Below are positions 49,901-61,211 of a stretch of 64,000 nt of DNA, piece after piece (the stretch's first letter is position 1; each line of letters opens with the position of its first letter). The notes under the pieces were generated by a model. It saw only the letters and a list, made by a program, of their open reading frames with translations. It searched no databases and was not told the origin of the DNA. Both the position numbers and the translations under genes were made by a program. The DNA comes from Euborellia annulipes (taxonomy: Eukaryota > Arthropoda > Insecta > Dermaptera > Anisolabididae). The stretch spans positions 1 through 64,000 of the forward strand of contig JAKCPI010028431.1 in assembly GCA_023213315.1 (NCBI GenBank), given 5' to 3'.

Positions 49901-52900
49901 TTAGTTTTCACATCATTTTTTATTTTACTGACCGACTCATCGAAAGCGACCGTGGAATTTGGTATGTAAGATTTTTGCATATTTTCTTGCTGGTGTTTTA
50001 ATCTATAAATGATGCAGCCAAGGAGGGGGAGGGGATTTTGGGGAGAAAAAAATAACGTGAATTTATGGTATTTTAATTTTCAAAAAAAGGTTTGCGTTTG
50101 TTTAAAATATTATTACCCATTACTCCAGTGAATGAGCTGAGGAACTTTGATAGATGAAACAATTTAATCTATCTATCCTTAGAATCAGAATTCAAAGCGC
50201 ATGCCTTTATTCTATTCTAATTACCCACAGGATATTATTTAAACTCTAGCACAGTGGTTTCCAAACTTATGTTACCAGGCCTCCCTAAAAAAAAAATATT
50301 TAAATCATATGACGCCCCCCCCCCCCTCATTTTATAAAATAATACAACCACAAAAATTTTTATTGCTAAAAAATTTATTAATACAAACATAAAACTTTAG
50401 CAATCATTTAGAAAATTGCTCGCTGAGGCTAATAAGTTTGGAAAACTTAAACTATAAAATATCCAAAGACAAAATTTCTTTCTTGTTCAGAAGAAAAATG
50501 TGTCTTTGAAGATTTTTTTACTTCTTTGAAATTATTATAAAGCAATAGTCTTAAGGCAGTCGATATAAAAATAAGATAAATTGTTGCCAAGTGATTGTTT
50601 TGACTGACTGGTACTAACCAGGGATATTTACTTTCACTGGTACTGCTACCGTTACATCAAAGCAATCATCTCGCATTCATTTATCATAACGGGCTCCAGG
50701 GGTCTTGTTTTGAAAACTACCTTAATATTGAAACGGTCGGTCATAATTATTTTTGTTTTTTATTAGAACCAATACAACAAAAAGATAGAAGGATTATTAA
50801 AATTATTATTTTTATGCAATTAATAATTAATATAGCGTAGAAGAAATTCAATAAATATTTTCATTCATAGTAGAATAAGAAATACCGGTATATTTTTAAA
50901 GTTCTTAGACAAAATTAATTTTTTTTACTCGCTTGATTTAGAAGATTTGTTAATTTTGAAAACAAATTTCATTCATCATATTTTCAGGTATTAAAATTTC
51001 TTTCATTTATTAGGGGGGGGCGAGGGGGGGGGGGGGGTACTTGTAATCTAAAATCTCGGCTACTGCGAATATTTAGACCCTGAATTGATGTCTACATATT
51101 TTATTTTTTTATTTTTCTTCTAAACGGACTATTCACAAACACATGGAGATTTTCTTACGTTGTCCAGCAGGTCTTTTCGACGTAATCGTGAACGGACATG
51201 GCATCCCATTCTTTTGCTTTGGGCGCCTTCCATGGTTCATCTACCGGAACTTCCCGAGCCATTTTATCCATTCTTCTAATGGCATCACGAAGATCCCAGG
51301 CAGCCAGTGGAGAGCTCCACCAGAAAGAGGGCCAATTACTCGTGTAGAGGTTGCGTTGACCCTAAAACATTCAATATTTAATTTAATCTTCGTTTCAAAA
51401 AAAATTATAATCCCCTTTTTTTTATTTGATCAGTGATAAGAGATATTTTCAAACCTTGCTATAATGCAGATAAGCATCTTTAGAATAGACACTTTCCAAT
51501 TCGAGATTAAATTCTTTACATAATCTCCTCAAGTGAGTGTGAGTTGCACCAACAAACGAGGCCCCCAAATCAAGCCAAGGTCCTCCACATTTTGGTTCTC
51601 TAGACTCGGTAAAGGTTCGCCCTCCGACTCTATCACCGGCCTCCAAAACTAAAACATCAACGCCTTGCGAAGCTAGTTGTCGAGCAGCGGATAAACCTGC
51701 CAAAAAAAAAAAAATAATAATCATCTAATAAGAATTAGGTTCAAGTTGAGAGAAGAGACAAGGATAGGCAACCTTCATGAGGATCCCTACCATTTGGGAA
51801 AAATAATTTAGACAACAAATTTCTAATTAATGTCTCTTAAAAAAATTTTCCGTAAAAAAAAAGGTATAATCGATTGATTTTTTTTTTCATAATCGATTAT
51901 TTTTTCATCTGTCCGGACCCAATAATCGATTAATCGGAATAATCGATTATGGTTTTTTATCTGTCGGACCCAATAATCGATTAATCGGAATAATCGATTA
52001 TTTTTTCCCATAATCGAACACCCCTAGTGCGCTTTTAATTCCGATTGTTCTAAAAATCTATTACCAAAAGTGAAATAATTTATAAAAAAATTATTTTTTA
52101 ATTCATTCGGTATAAAACAAATTTTTAATTAATTAAATTTTTCCTCATTATAATCCATCGGAAATTTCCGTTCTTTTATCATAAATCTCATCTTATTAAA
52201 CTATCTTATCAAATGTATTAATTTATGATAACACATCACTTCCTTTGAGGTGTGTCTCTAAGAAAACAATGATAAACACAAGAGATAACAAATAATTAAT
52301 TAGTAGCTTAAAATTAATTAGTAATTAGTATCACGTGAGTTCATTATCCGGTAGATAAATAATTACATATTATAAATATATTTTGTCGTGGAATAGAAAG
52401 ACAGAAGATGAAAGATAAAATCTTGAAATGATTCCCCCCTTCAAAAAAAATAATTTTTTTTTATATATATGAATGAAAATTTCACCTGAGCCTCGATTCT
52501 CACTATAAATTGTCAACATACTTGGACCTAATTTTTAATAGGAGAATTATTGAGGAGAATTATTTAATTAGGTTTGTGTAATAAATAATAAATTTGAGAA
52601 CTCAGAGTTGAACTTGACTTGCCTTGAACTTGATCTTAAATTTTATCTCATCGAAATTCATTCATAACCTACCTCAAGCAGATTAAATAATTAAAAAAAA
52701 AAAGGATATTTTATCAATAAAGAAGTGTTGTTAAGCAACCCCAAGGAGCGCTGAAAATCGGGATAGGTGGCCCTCAAAAAACAAGACTGCTGAACGCCCA
52801 TCTATACTTATTAATTTAAAATATTGTAAACTCTAAATGACGAAAGAGCATAAAAAAATCAATAAAGAAGATGAGAGGCTTGGCAACGGAGAAGAGAATG

Positions 52901-53169
52901 GTTAAGCATTGCCAAGTGCGGCGAAACCTCGGGAGGGTGACCCCGAAGAATGTCCTCCGGTATATTAATAATTAATAAATATAAATATTAAAATCCCTAA
53001 ATGGCCTCGGTAGCCGAGAGGGTGTAATTAAAAAGAATTTAGGTTTTATTAATATGAAATAATACAAAATTTTCTTACCGCTAAGGCCCGCTCCCACAAC
53101 AATTACATCGGAGGTGTGATCCATTCGCGTAAAAAGAAGCAATGAAATTGCGATATTAGAGGATACCAT
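46964..53169 (-). CDS. MAO: Monoamine oxidase (flavin amine oxidase)
   Basis: Exons in transcript order: 53169-53079, 51696-51455, 51361-51159, 49108-48906, 48837-48586, 48524-48319, 47476-47264, 47164-46964; 536 residues. Oxidatively deaminates biogenic amines with FAD on the mitochondrial outer membrane. Seen: GAGLSG dinucleotide motif at 26-31, EAGDRVGGRT, WKAPKAKEWD, Lys in GNVMKV, the GGCY motif whose Cys417 is the covalent FAD site of the family, and both aromatic-cage tyrosines (418 and 456, the latter in WSGYMEG). The last ~21 residues are a hydrophobic tail anchor. A second ATG at residue 16 (53,124) fits the MAO-B N terminus better and gives 521 residues, close to human MAO-B; the true start is open. 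All key residues are present, so it is likely active. Confidence 0.93.
47765..48308 (-). mobile_element. FB1 copy next to an oxidase splice donor
   Basis: Starts at the AATCTGGTGGGACC centre and ends GCAAGAGAAAGTA at 48,308. The splice donor of the 48,319-48,524 exon occupies 48,318-48,311, so the element ends about 2 bases from it. Confidence 0.65.
49150..51140. other. Oxidase intron 3, with one MITE
   Basis: Mostly AT-rich. A hAT-like MITE lies at about 50,250-50,448 (CAGTGGTTTCCAAACTTATG ... AAGTTTGGAAAACTT). A C-run and a G-run near 50,317 and 51,015 are part of such elements or low complexity. No exon is needed or seen. Confidence 0.5.
51867..52023 (-). mobile_element. AATCGATTA-rich hAT-like repeat
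   Basis: Two tandem ~60-bp units with CCCAATAATCGATTAATCGG. On the reverse strand it begins TAGGGGTGTTCGATTATGGG, a terminus style common in hAT MITEs. Related to 1585-1825. In the first oxidase intron. Confidence 0.5.
52720..53020 (-). mobile_element. Repeat family C, longest copy
   Basis: Reverse strand gives CTCTCGGCTACCGAGGCCAT, TTAGGGATTTTAAT, TACCGGAGGACATTC, CCGAGGTTTCGCCGCACTTG and GGCAATGCTTAACC, colinear with 24,405-24,560. In the first oxidase intron. Confidence 0.6.
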
Positions 53170-53551
53170 TTAGCTGGGCCTTATATCTTCCACAACCTGT
53201 TGAGAGCTCCGCCTTCCCCCTCTTCTCATCCCCTCCAGGTAGTGGAGGTATTATAAAAATTCTAAAAGCCAACGGGGAGGAATTTTACAGGCGTTTCTTA
53301 TCAATAAACCTTTGATCATCACTAATGACGTTAATGATTTTAAAGATTATTAAATGTTTAAAGAAAAATCGTGTTATTTAAACAATTATCTTTATTATTA
53401 TCTACTGGAAAAATTTCGAGTATATTGATGATTATAAATTATTAATTATCATAATCCATGAAAAGCTTAATAATTTTCTTTCATAATTTCAACATACCTT
53501 AGAGCCTTCTCCGGAGGAAACTTAATTAACTGGACATAAGTCATCAGTAAT

Positions 53552-53785
53552 CGCTCAGGGGCCCACATCTTGTGGGTACGTGGATGGCGACCACGAGCTG
53601 CCCGAGCTGGGACAGGCATTCCTTCTGTTCTTTGTATGTCTGCCTCTTCCTTCCTCTTTTCAACAGGCGTCAGACCATGCGACAGGCCGGTCTGTTCTAT
53701 CCTTCTCGGTCACAAAAACGTATGAGGTGGATTCGTGAGAAAAAGTGAGGTACGCCGACCCCGCAAGGCGAGGATGCAGAAGAAG
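53552..53785 (+). mobile_element. SINE-like family A, full-length
   Basis: Same blocks as 35,181-35,417 with CGCTCAGGGGCCCAC at 5' and GATGCAGAAGAAG at 3'. Upstream of the oxidase gene. Confidence 0.65.
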
Positions 53786-53859
53786 TCATAGTAAGGCTTT
53801 TTTCTCGTCCTTGGGCCTTAGCATAGTATCCGCCTCTTGTGCTAGAGTTTAAATAATAA

Positions 53860-53935
53860 ATTTTAGGTCGGGATGCGAATCCGTGACCCTTGGTATTTTA
53901 ATCGAACCACTACGTCAAGGCAAATTTTATATGTT
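53860..53935 (-). mobile_element. SINE family B relic
   Basis: GGATGCGAATCCGTGACCCT and TTGGTATTTTAATCG resemble the head of family B in reverse. Heavily decayed. Confidence 0.35.
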
Positions 53936-54212
53936 TTTTAAGAATGTTCATTGAAATGTCCAGGGACATTTTTGAGTTCTGTTATTTATTTTTTATTGTT
54001 ACATATCTGGCGATGCATTAGTTAAAGTTTATTTTCTTATATTTATCAGTGATCAAAGAAGATTTAAGGGAGTGCGCCCTATGCGATCCCCCCTCCTTCC
54101 TTGATCAAATTTCCATCTTTTTCAAACAAATCTCCATCTAGTTAAAAACTCTTTTTACACCAAAAGATACTATTTTAATTGAATATTTTATTTATTCGTT
54201 AAATAAATAACA

Positions 54213-54914
54213 AAAAAATCTGGTGTGATTGGTCGCACAGCACACAACTTTCTCTTACCTTCGGTAATCGAAAATTGTATTCAGTGCTTGTCACACAAGA
54301 TTTTTTGTGTCGACATATATTTTGTTTCCGACCGTAAGCTTACGGTACATTCAAATTTCAAGATATAAAAATTATTCTGTAATGGTGTGTTGTAGATTTG
54401 TTATATTTAGTCGATAGGTATGAATATGTAAAATTTATAAGTATGGGAAAATATTTATATTTTGTTACTATGGCAACCATTTCTCCTATCTTTCCTATGA
54501 AATACAAGAGTAAAGTGGTCTTCAAAAGATTTCAATGGAAAAATGAGAATATACATTTTAAAGAGCATCTAAAAAATAATTGATTTTTGAATTTTAATTA
54601 AAATCTTTGGAGCGGATTTTGAGAAAATCGAAAAAAAAAAACTGAAAAAGTGCATCAGTAAAGTACTAGTACTTTTTGGTCGATTTTGTTCAAAAGCATC
54701 GTATCAAGTGCCAGGGGGTGCTTAACTTAAACTATAAAATTTCAACTTTCTAGCTCTTTTCGTTCTGGAGATATTTTGCTCACAGACAGACCATGTCGCG
54801 AAAACCACCTTTTCGGATTCAGGGGACCTCAAAACGTGAATCAAAATCTCGACATCGAATTTTTGACATTGACACTTTCTCTCTATATATTAACATATAT
54901 AGGTAAGAGAAAGT
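54213..54914 (-). mobile_element. FB1, centre plus one long arm
   Basis: AATCTGGTGTGATTGGTCGC, palindromic TTTCTCTTACCTTCGGTAAT, then the complete arm ending TAGGTAAGAGAAAGTA. A 61-codon frame near 54,398 is part of the repeat. Confidence 0.7.
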
Positions 54915-54959
54915 AAAAATATATAATAAATTATGTGTCACACGATCATATGTTATTAT

Positions 54960-55495
54960 CATCTCCCCCCCCCCCTTCCTCCATGGAGACTAAATTTAAA
55001 CCATAATTCCACATGTGTTTATTCTAAAATTATAAAACATGTAAAATTAAAAATATTTCTCTATTGTCTTTTATCATAATTTAAACAAGTGAATCCTAGT
55101 TAGTATAATAAAATCCAAATAATTAATTATTTAATTAAATTGCAAAATTTTTACTAGTTGTATTCAGATATTACTAGATCATACCGGCAAAACAAAGCAA
55201 GATAACTATAATATAATAATCAACGTTAGAAAAAGAGGGGAGAGAGATGTTCTATTTTTTATCTTGCATTAGCAGGTGAAAGATATTTTCTAATTGATTT
55301 ATAATAAATATAAACAAATAAATACATTCAATTAAAAATAACAAAATAGCACGTGATATTTTTAAGTAATGTCTCATCTTTGTTTATATCTATTAATATA
55401 CTTGATTAAATAAATTTTCCAGCGCTAATTGATTCTTGTAAAATTCCAAGTGAATTTAATTAGTATTAGCTGAGTATAAACAAACAAAAACGCTA
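54960..55495. other. Intergenic AT-rich stretch
   Basis: No gene, element or motif recognised apart from a C-run at 54,965. Confidence 0.4.
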
Positions 55496-55497
55496 AT

Positions 55498-55911
55498 AAT
55501 TATTTAACAAATTTGTGAGTATGTTTGTTGTTGCCACCCAGAAATCGAACCCAGGATCTCTAGCCTTTCTGGGGCATCGGAGTTCTACCCTTTGAACCAA
55601 GCCACAGGATCCTCGACCAACACCAACAAATACTCACATTCCATATATTAAAGTTAGCCGTGTATTTCTTTATTAAGTTGAATTGAGATCTTTAAAAAAA
55701 TTGTCTTACTCTATTAAATCAGAAGAGGGGCAGAGGTCTGCTCTGTAGCTGCAAAATCCTTATGAGGTTTGCGGGATTAATTAAAGTTAAATAATAGTAA
55801 TGGTCTGGTGCAAAGGGTAGAACACCGAAAGGCTGGAGTTCCTGGGATCGATTCCCGCTGGGGCGTTCGGCCCATCAAAAAATAAAACATATTCACAAAT
55901 TTGTTAAATAT
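55498..55911. mobile_element. Two tRNA-like SINEs head to head in one foldback
   Basis: Outer arms AACAAATTTGTGAGTATGTT / AACATATTCACAAATTTGTT are inverted. On the reverse strand at about 55,520-55,615: TGGTTCAAAGGGTAGAACTC and CCTGGGTTCGATTTC; on the + strand at 55,798-55,862: TGGTGCAAAGGGTAGAACAC and CCTGGGATCGATTCCC. Both look like tRNA box A/box B pairs. Confidence 0.65.
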
Positions 55912-55918
55912 ATCATGG

Positions 55919-56302
55919 TTTGTCTGTTGTGTGTGTGTGTGTCTGTCTGTGAACAAAATATCTCAAGAACGAAAAGAGCTAGAAGGTTGAAATTTTATAT
56001 TTAAATTAGGACCCCTGAACGTGAGGAAGCTTTTGAACAAACTCGACCAAAAACTACTAGTACTCTACTGATGCACTTTTTCAGTTTTTTCCGATTTTCT
56101 CAAAATTCGCTCCAACGATTTTGATTAAAATATAAAAATCAATTATTTTATTTTAGACTCTCTTTAAAATATATATTTTCATTTTGCAATTGAAATCTTT
56201 TGAACCATACTTTACTCTTGTACTTCATAGGAAAGATAGGAAAAATGGTTGCCATATAAATATTTTCCCATGTTTATAAATTTTACAGTCACACCAGATT
56301 TT
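55919..56302 (+). mobile_element. FB1 partial arm
   Basis: Begins in the TG-rich part, runs through CTCAAGAACGAAAAGAGCTA, CTACTAGTACTCTACTGATG and ends at ACAGTCACACCAGATTTTAT. Terminus missing. Confidence 0.65.
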
Positions 56303-56344
56303 ATTCGTTTTCTGTGGATTTTGTTTCGAAATGTTTAATATGAA

Positions 56345-56722
56345 GTAAGGCTGGTTTCACACGGAGCGGGAGTGCAACGTCTGTAGAAAATGAATGGAAT
56401 CGGCCCGACCCCCTTTCACATGCAGTCAACTCCTCCGCCTAGCTGATTCACGCCAGGCACATGTTCCGCTCAGGGGCCCACATCTTGTGGCTACGTGGAT
56501 GGCGACCATGAGCTGCCCGAGCTGGGACAGGCAGTCCTTCAGTTCTTTAAATGTCTGTCTCTTCCTTCCTCTTTTCAACAGTCGTCAGACAGTGCGACAG
56601 TCCTATTTCTTCGGGTCCTAAAAACGTATGATAGGGTTGGAGGGAAAGAGTGAGTCCGCCGACCCCGCATCGCGGGACAAGGCGAGGAGAGAAGAAGACA
56701 TGCGCCGCTCCCGTTTTTTAAA
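56345..56722. mobile_element. Harbinger-like MITE split by a family A copy
   Basis: GGCTGGTTTCACACGGAGCG at the left and GCGCCGCTCCCG at the right resemble PIF/Harbinger MITE ends; the right terminus is eroded. A family A repeat interrupts it with ACATG on both sides. Confidence 0.5.
56467..56697 (+). mobile_element. SINE-like family A, full-length
   Basis: CGCTCAGGGGCCCACATCTT to GGCGAGGAGAGAAGAAG. Flanked by possible short duplication ACATG (56,458-56,462 and 56,698-56,702), which would mark it as a retroposed unit with defined ends. Confidence 0.65.
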
Positions 56723-56884
56723 GAAATTATGATTTTTTGTTTAAAATTTATTTTAAACTATCAATTTTAAGTCTCATCACCTTAACGGTGCTAGTATTTG
56801 AAGGTATTATTTAAAAAAGTTTCACCCCCAGAGAGACCCTCCCGTATATTAAATCTTCCAACCAACCGCCCCCACCGAGTTCAC

Positions 56885-56960
56885 CCGTCCCATGCGACAA
56901 TAATTTATTTAAATTGAATTGGCTACCAATCAATTTAAATAAATAGGGACGGGGTCTAAA
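56885..56960 (+). repeat. Dispersed repeat family G
   Basis: CATGCGACAATAATTTATTT, TTGGCTACCAATCAATTTAA, GGGACGGGGTCTAAATAG. A hammerhead-like segment follows on the reverse strand at 57,022-57,046. Confidence 0.5.
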
Positions 56961-57059
56961 TAGCCTCCGATGCCGTAAAAGACCCCTTCCCCACCGACAA
57001 AATTGCATTAATCCGTCTCTGCGTTTCGGATGGGTGCTATCTTCAGTCTTCAAAGAGCA

Positions 57060-58140
57060 TATTCAAATTTTTATACAAAAAAATAGAGTTGTCGTTGTTA
57101 TTAATACAAATTATTTGCATTCTTTAACAAGTCAATGTAATTTTACTTAAAATACCCACAAGTTCAAGCTAATAATATCATCTAAATAACTTAATATTAA
57201 ATAGAGGCTCAATTATTAGCTGCATCCTCTTTTTCCATTCAATTTATCAGCTACATTCACGTTCCATTATACAATTAAAGGAATAGATTCCGTTTATTTA
57301 TTCTCTTCGGGCGATATACCTTAATATTCCATCCATTATATATATATAAAATATATATATATATGTACCAGTATATATTAACTTTATTTTTCTGAATGAT
57401 CGGATAAACTAAAATATAGTAAAGTTTTACTCACAGGGAAAATAGATATTTCTCTAATCCTACTTCTTTTTTACTTTTAAATAGCATATGTAGACCTTGA
57501 GGAGAAGCATCAATCTCACGGTTTAAGATTAGAAGATTTTTTTAATTTTAAATAAATATTATTTTACACATGTGAAAATATTGATTATATACAAAAAAAA
57601 GTATGTAAAATTAAACTGAAACAAATATTTTAATTTATAAAAAAAAATTGATATAATTAAACATTAGTTTCTATTCAATATAACAGGCATATAAAATTAC
57701 TATATTTTAAATATTTGCGAATAGTTTATATTGTAATATTTATTTTTGGCTTTTAGGCAGAGAAGGAATCACTTTACAGTATTAGGTGATTTTTTTTTCA
57801 AGCAAAATTTAGAGAAATTTAATATTAAAAATTAAAAACGCTCTAGTAGCACCGACTCAAATATAATGAAAATAGTTGTCCGAAAAAATATATATTAATT
57901 TATATTGGTTGATCTTTTAATAAATATTCAGATATCAAAAGAAAAAATATATAAATATATTACTTTAAAAATGATTTTGAGTTTCGTGTGGAATGTCTCT
58001 CTCTGGAAATCATTCAAACTAGGTTTAAATAAAATAGTACTAAGAGTAAAATTATTAGGATAAAGCAGATCAAATAATTATGAATTTTTGCATTTTCTTG
58101 TTCATGTTTATGTTTTGAAGGCGAGAATGAATTTTTATTT
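57060..58140. other. 3' flank of RAB18, no feature
   Basis: AT-rich; an (AT)n run at about 57,335-57,365. It must hold the RAB18 3' UTR in its right part. Confidence 0.4.
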
Positions 58141-58148
58141 ATTTGCCG

Positions 58149-60760
58149 TCAGCCTAACGAACATTTCAAACCAGATGCACAAGATGCCTGAGGTGGTTCA
58201 GCTGAATCTTTTCCCAAATGTAATCCATCGCCGTACATTGAGGCTTGTGTCTCCCATAATCCCGGAGTTTGGATGATCTAAAATTAATATCATGATTAGA
58301 ATATTTAATCCAGTGATTCCCCCAGGGGTCGACGAGGACCTACAAGGGGTACATGTGACCGAAAAAAAGAATTGGGGTGGAAAATGTGGTCTCACAGCCA
58401 CTATTTAAAAGAATTGGGGGTCTATGAGATGTAAACGGGAATCCACGATAGCCGATCTTATTTATTTTATTTTAACCTCTGCTCTGTAGTCACTATTTGG
58501 CCATACATTTTAATTTTGACTTTGCATTAATGGATTTAATACATCTCATAAAATTATATAACTCTTCACATCTAGTGGAAAAGGGTTTCAGCGCGGTTAC
58601 CAATCTTCTAATTAAAAAAAGGAAATCGGAGCCACCCACCAATACACCGACTTGGGGAGTAGGCAGATTGAGGCCCCGTAGTCAATCTAAACCGAACACA
58701 AATACACACACCCAACCTTCCTCCAGCTCTCAGAGACCAATCCACGCCTCTGAGTCATCCACTAAATTGACCTGGGGACCAGGAAGACTGCGACCCCGTA
58801 AACAACCCCCCTCCACCATTACCTCCTAACTTCCTTCTCTCTTGAAAATGGCTCCAAAAGGAGAGCCGAAAGGTCGAGTAAATCTCAGCACCCCACGCGA
58901 CTTAACCCGAGAAAGCTTATCTTTGCATATATCCGGTCGCGGAAAGAATAAGCCGTCAGAAGAATATATAAATTGATACCTTTTGAACTAATTCTTCAAA
59001 AGCGCATTGGACATTATCACTTGTTTTTGCACTAGATTCGATAAATAGCGAGGTATGTCTTCGAGCAAATTTCAATGCATCGTCTTTGGAAACTTCACGG
59101 CCCTCCTAAAATATATATATAAAGTATATTATATAGTTTGTTTTGAACAACCTTTAAATAAATAAAAAAATGATAGTTTTATTTCTTAATAATTACCTTA
59201 TCAGTTTTATTTCCGACAATCATTTTGATTAAATCACTTTTCGTACTATAAGTATCCAATTCATCCAACCAGGTTTCGAGATTTTGAAATGTCTGTTTCT
59301 TTGTAACATCATAAACTAAAATTGCTCCTTGTGCATCTCGATAATAACTTGGAGTTAACGTTCTGAATCGCTCTTGCCCTGCCGTATCCTGAATAAAAAA
59401 TGATTAACCTTTTTTAAATGAATTATTAAGGGCCACCTTCACGGTCAATAATAATGACATTACTTTATCAGAATGGCATTAATAAGCATCTGGAAAAAAA
59501 GGGCCCCTTACACGGTCAATAATAATGACATTACTTTATCAGAATCACCTGCCATATTAATGCCATTCTAATAAAGTAATGTCATTATTATTGACCGTGT
59601 AAGGGGCCCTTTAGAATATATAAATTTTTTAAAGTAAAATTGAAAATCATTTTTTGATTAATTACACTTTTATTTCTTTGTCTTTTTCCTGAATTAGAAG
59701 GATTGAATTATATATGAGAAGACATATAAGGCTCATCAAGCGAGTGGTTTAAAAAAAAAAGGTTTTAAATTATTCATTCATCAATTTGAGTTGTTTAATT
59801 ATCTCTTAGAACAATTTGCTCAGGGGCCCACCTCTTGTGGGTACGTGGATGGCAACCACGAGCTGCCCTAGCTGGGACTGGCAGTCTTTCTACTCTTTGC
59901 ATGTCAGTCTCTTCCCGACATAACAAGAGATAAAGAAATTAGTATCGGGAATTTTTTTCATCTTATAGTACAAAAAATTTATAATTGATATTGTTTTCCT
60001 GATACTAATTTCTTTATCTCTTTTTATGTACATTAGTTCTGAGGATGATCCCAACCGGAATCGAAACGTCAACGTGATGGGAATAAAAATAATGAAATAC
60101 AACTAGCTGCTGATATTTCTTCTCCTGTTAACCAATTATAAAAGAAAACATTTAGACATCTTATTTTCATATTTGGTGATGGGATGATTAAAGTGAAAAG
60201 TTAAAAAGTTAGATTCAATGAGTTCTGATCATCAGACCGTAGCTGAAAATAAAACATCACGGAAGAATGAACATTAAAGACAATGGAATTGTTATTATAA
60301 AAAATAAATTATGTTATTCAAGTCTAATTTTGAACATTTTTAAATTTTAAACTCATTTTGGTTCAATTTCTATTTCTGAAAATAATAGTATATATATATA
60401 TATGCAATGTGATTATCTTTGGATTACAAAATATCAGATCTCAGCACAATGAAAGTTAACCTAACCGATATGAATTTAGATATAAAGAAAATATTTAATT
60501 ACCCAAATTGAAAGCTTTACTAAATTTCCATCAATATTGATATTTTTTGTTTTAAAGTCAACACCTATTGTAGGAGCAATTTCATTTGTAAATTCATCTT
60601 CTGTAAAGCGTAGAAGTAAACTGTAATACGAAAATCAGTTTTTTTTATATGAAATTTTTATTAAAATATATCAAATAAAGAATTTATAATACCTTGATTT
60701 TCCTACAGAAGTATCTCCTAACATTAAAATTTTCAAACTTGTCAAAACTTGGTCATCCAT
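58149..60760 (-). CDS. RAB18: Small GTPase RAB18
   Basis: Exons in transcript order: 60760-60693, 60620-60503, 59388-59197, 59105-58980, 58277-58149; 210 residues (human 206). RAB18 acts in lipid-droplet and ER/Golgi traffic. Seen: G1 GDTSVGKS at 15-22, switch I with APTIGVDF, switch [10 protein letters not shown] from 63 with the catalytic Gln67, NKTD at 122-125, SAK at 151-153, and the RAB18-typical [17 protein letters not shown] stretch. It ends in CSLG, a CaaX-like box with Cys207 for prenylation, as RAB18 uses rather than a double-Cys tail. The start ATG gives the family's MD..VLT.LKIL N terminus. Introns hold a Harbinger-like MITE, a SINE-like copy and a hAT relic. Confidence 0.94.
58310..58830 (+). 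pseudogene. hAT transposase C-terminal relic
   Basis: A terminus-like CAGTGATTCCCCCAGGGGTC lies at about 58,310. At 58,500-58,620 the + strand encodes [19 protein letters not shown], which matches the dimerisation-end motif of hAT/ZBED-type transposases. Downstream the same frame has two copies of a TWG.GRLRPR motif (about 58,648-58,681 and 58,768-58,800) of unknown origin. No complete domain, so a fragment. In RAB18 intron 4. Confidence 0.5.
59429..59610. mobile_element. Harbinger-like MITE with TTA duplication
   Basis: Ends AGGGCC..CTTCACGGTCAATA and TATTGACCGTGTAAGGGGCCCT are inverted; TTA flanks both sides (59,426-59,428, 59,611-59,613). The left arm occurs twice in tandem (59,429 and 59,508), leaving a near-perfect ~100-bp palindrome on the right. 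In RAB18 intron 2. Confidence 0.65.
59818..59917 (+). mobile_element. SINE-like family A, 3'-truncated
   Basis: GCTCAGGGGCCCACCTCTTG through CATGTCAGTCTCTTCCC, where another inverted repeat begins. Confidence 0.6.
59918..60110. mobile_element. Inverted repeat with hammerhead-like motif
   Basis: AAGAGATAAAGAAATTAGTA / TACTAATTTCTTTATCTCTT arms enclose ~40 bp; right after, CTGAGGA, T, GATCC..GGAATC hairpin and GAAACGTC lie at 60,039-60,070. In RAB18 intron 2. Confidence 0.6.
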
Positions 60761-61211
60761 TATGCGAAATTCTCACTTAATACATTAATCAGTAAATACA
60801 ATAGATGGTGAAATATAAAATGATTTAATATTTAAATAAAAACAAAAGAAAATGATTAAATAAAAATTATTTTTAGTATGGAAACAAATAGATGCGTCAT
60901 TTAATTAATTTCGAGCAATTTTCATCATTTTTCTAAGCAAGCGATCTCTGTCGAGAGAATTTCAAACCAAACATCGTCTGGATGAATTCACCAGATTCAA
61001 ATTCAGAAAGAACAAATATTAAAACAAAGAGGAAAGTTTTCTATCAATTATTTTTGATTTTGGAGATGAGTTTGGAAAAGGTAGTAATATAACATATATA
61101 TTTCTGGAGGCAGTTTTTGTTGAATAAACAATCTCTGCTTAACTTCTCTAAAGACAGTTTAGTATCGATGAATAGATCTTTCCAAATTCCACAACTTGTA
61201 TCTAATCTGAG

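Noticed and set aside
60870..61211. N-terminal half of the Tc1 transposase
   Set aside because: I could not read a paired-like DNA-binding domain in any frame here, so it was not included.
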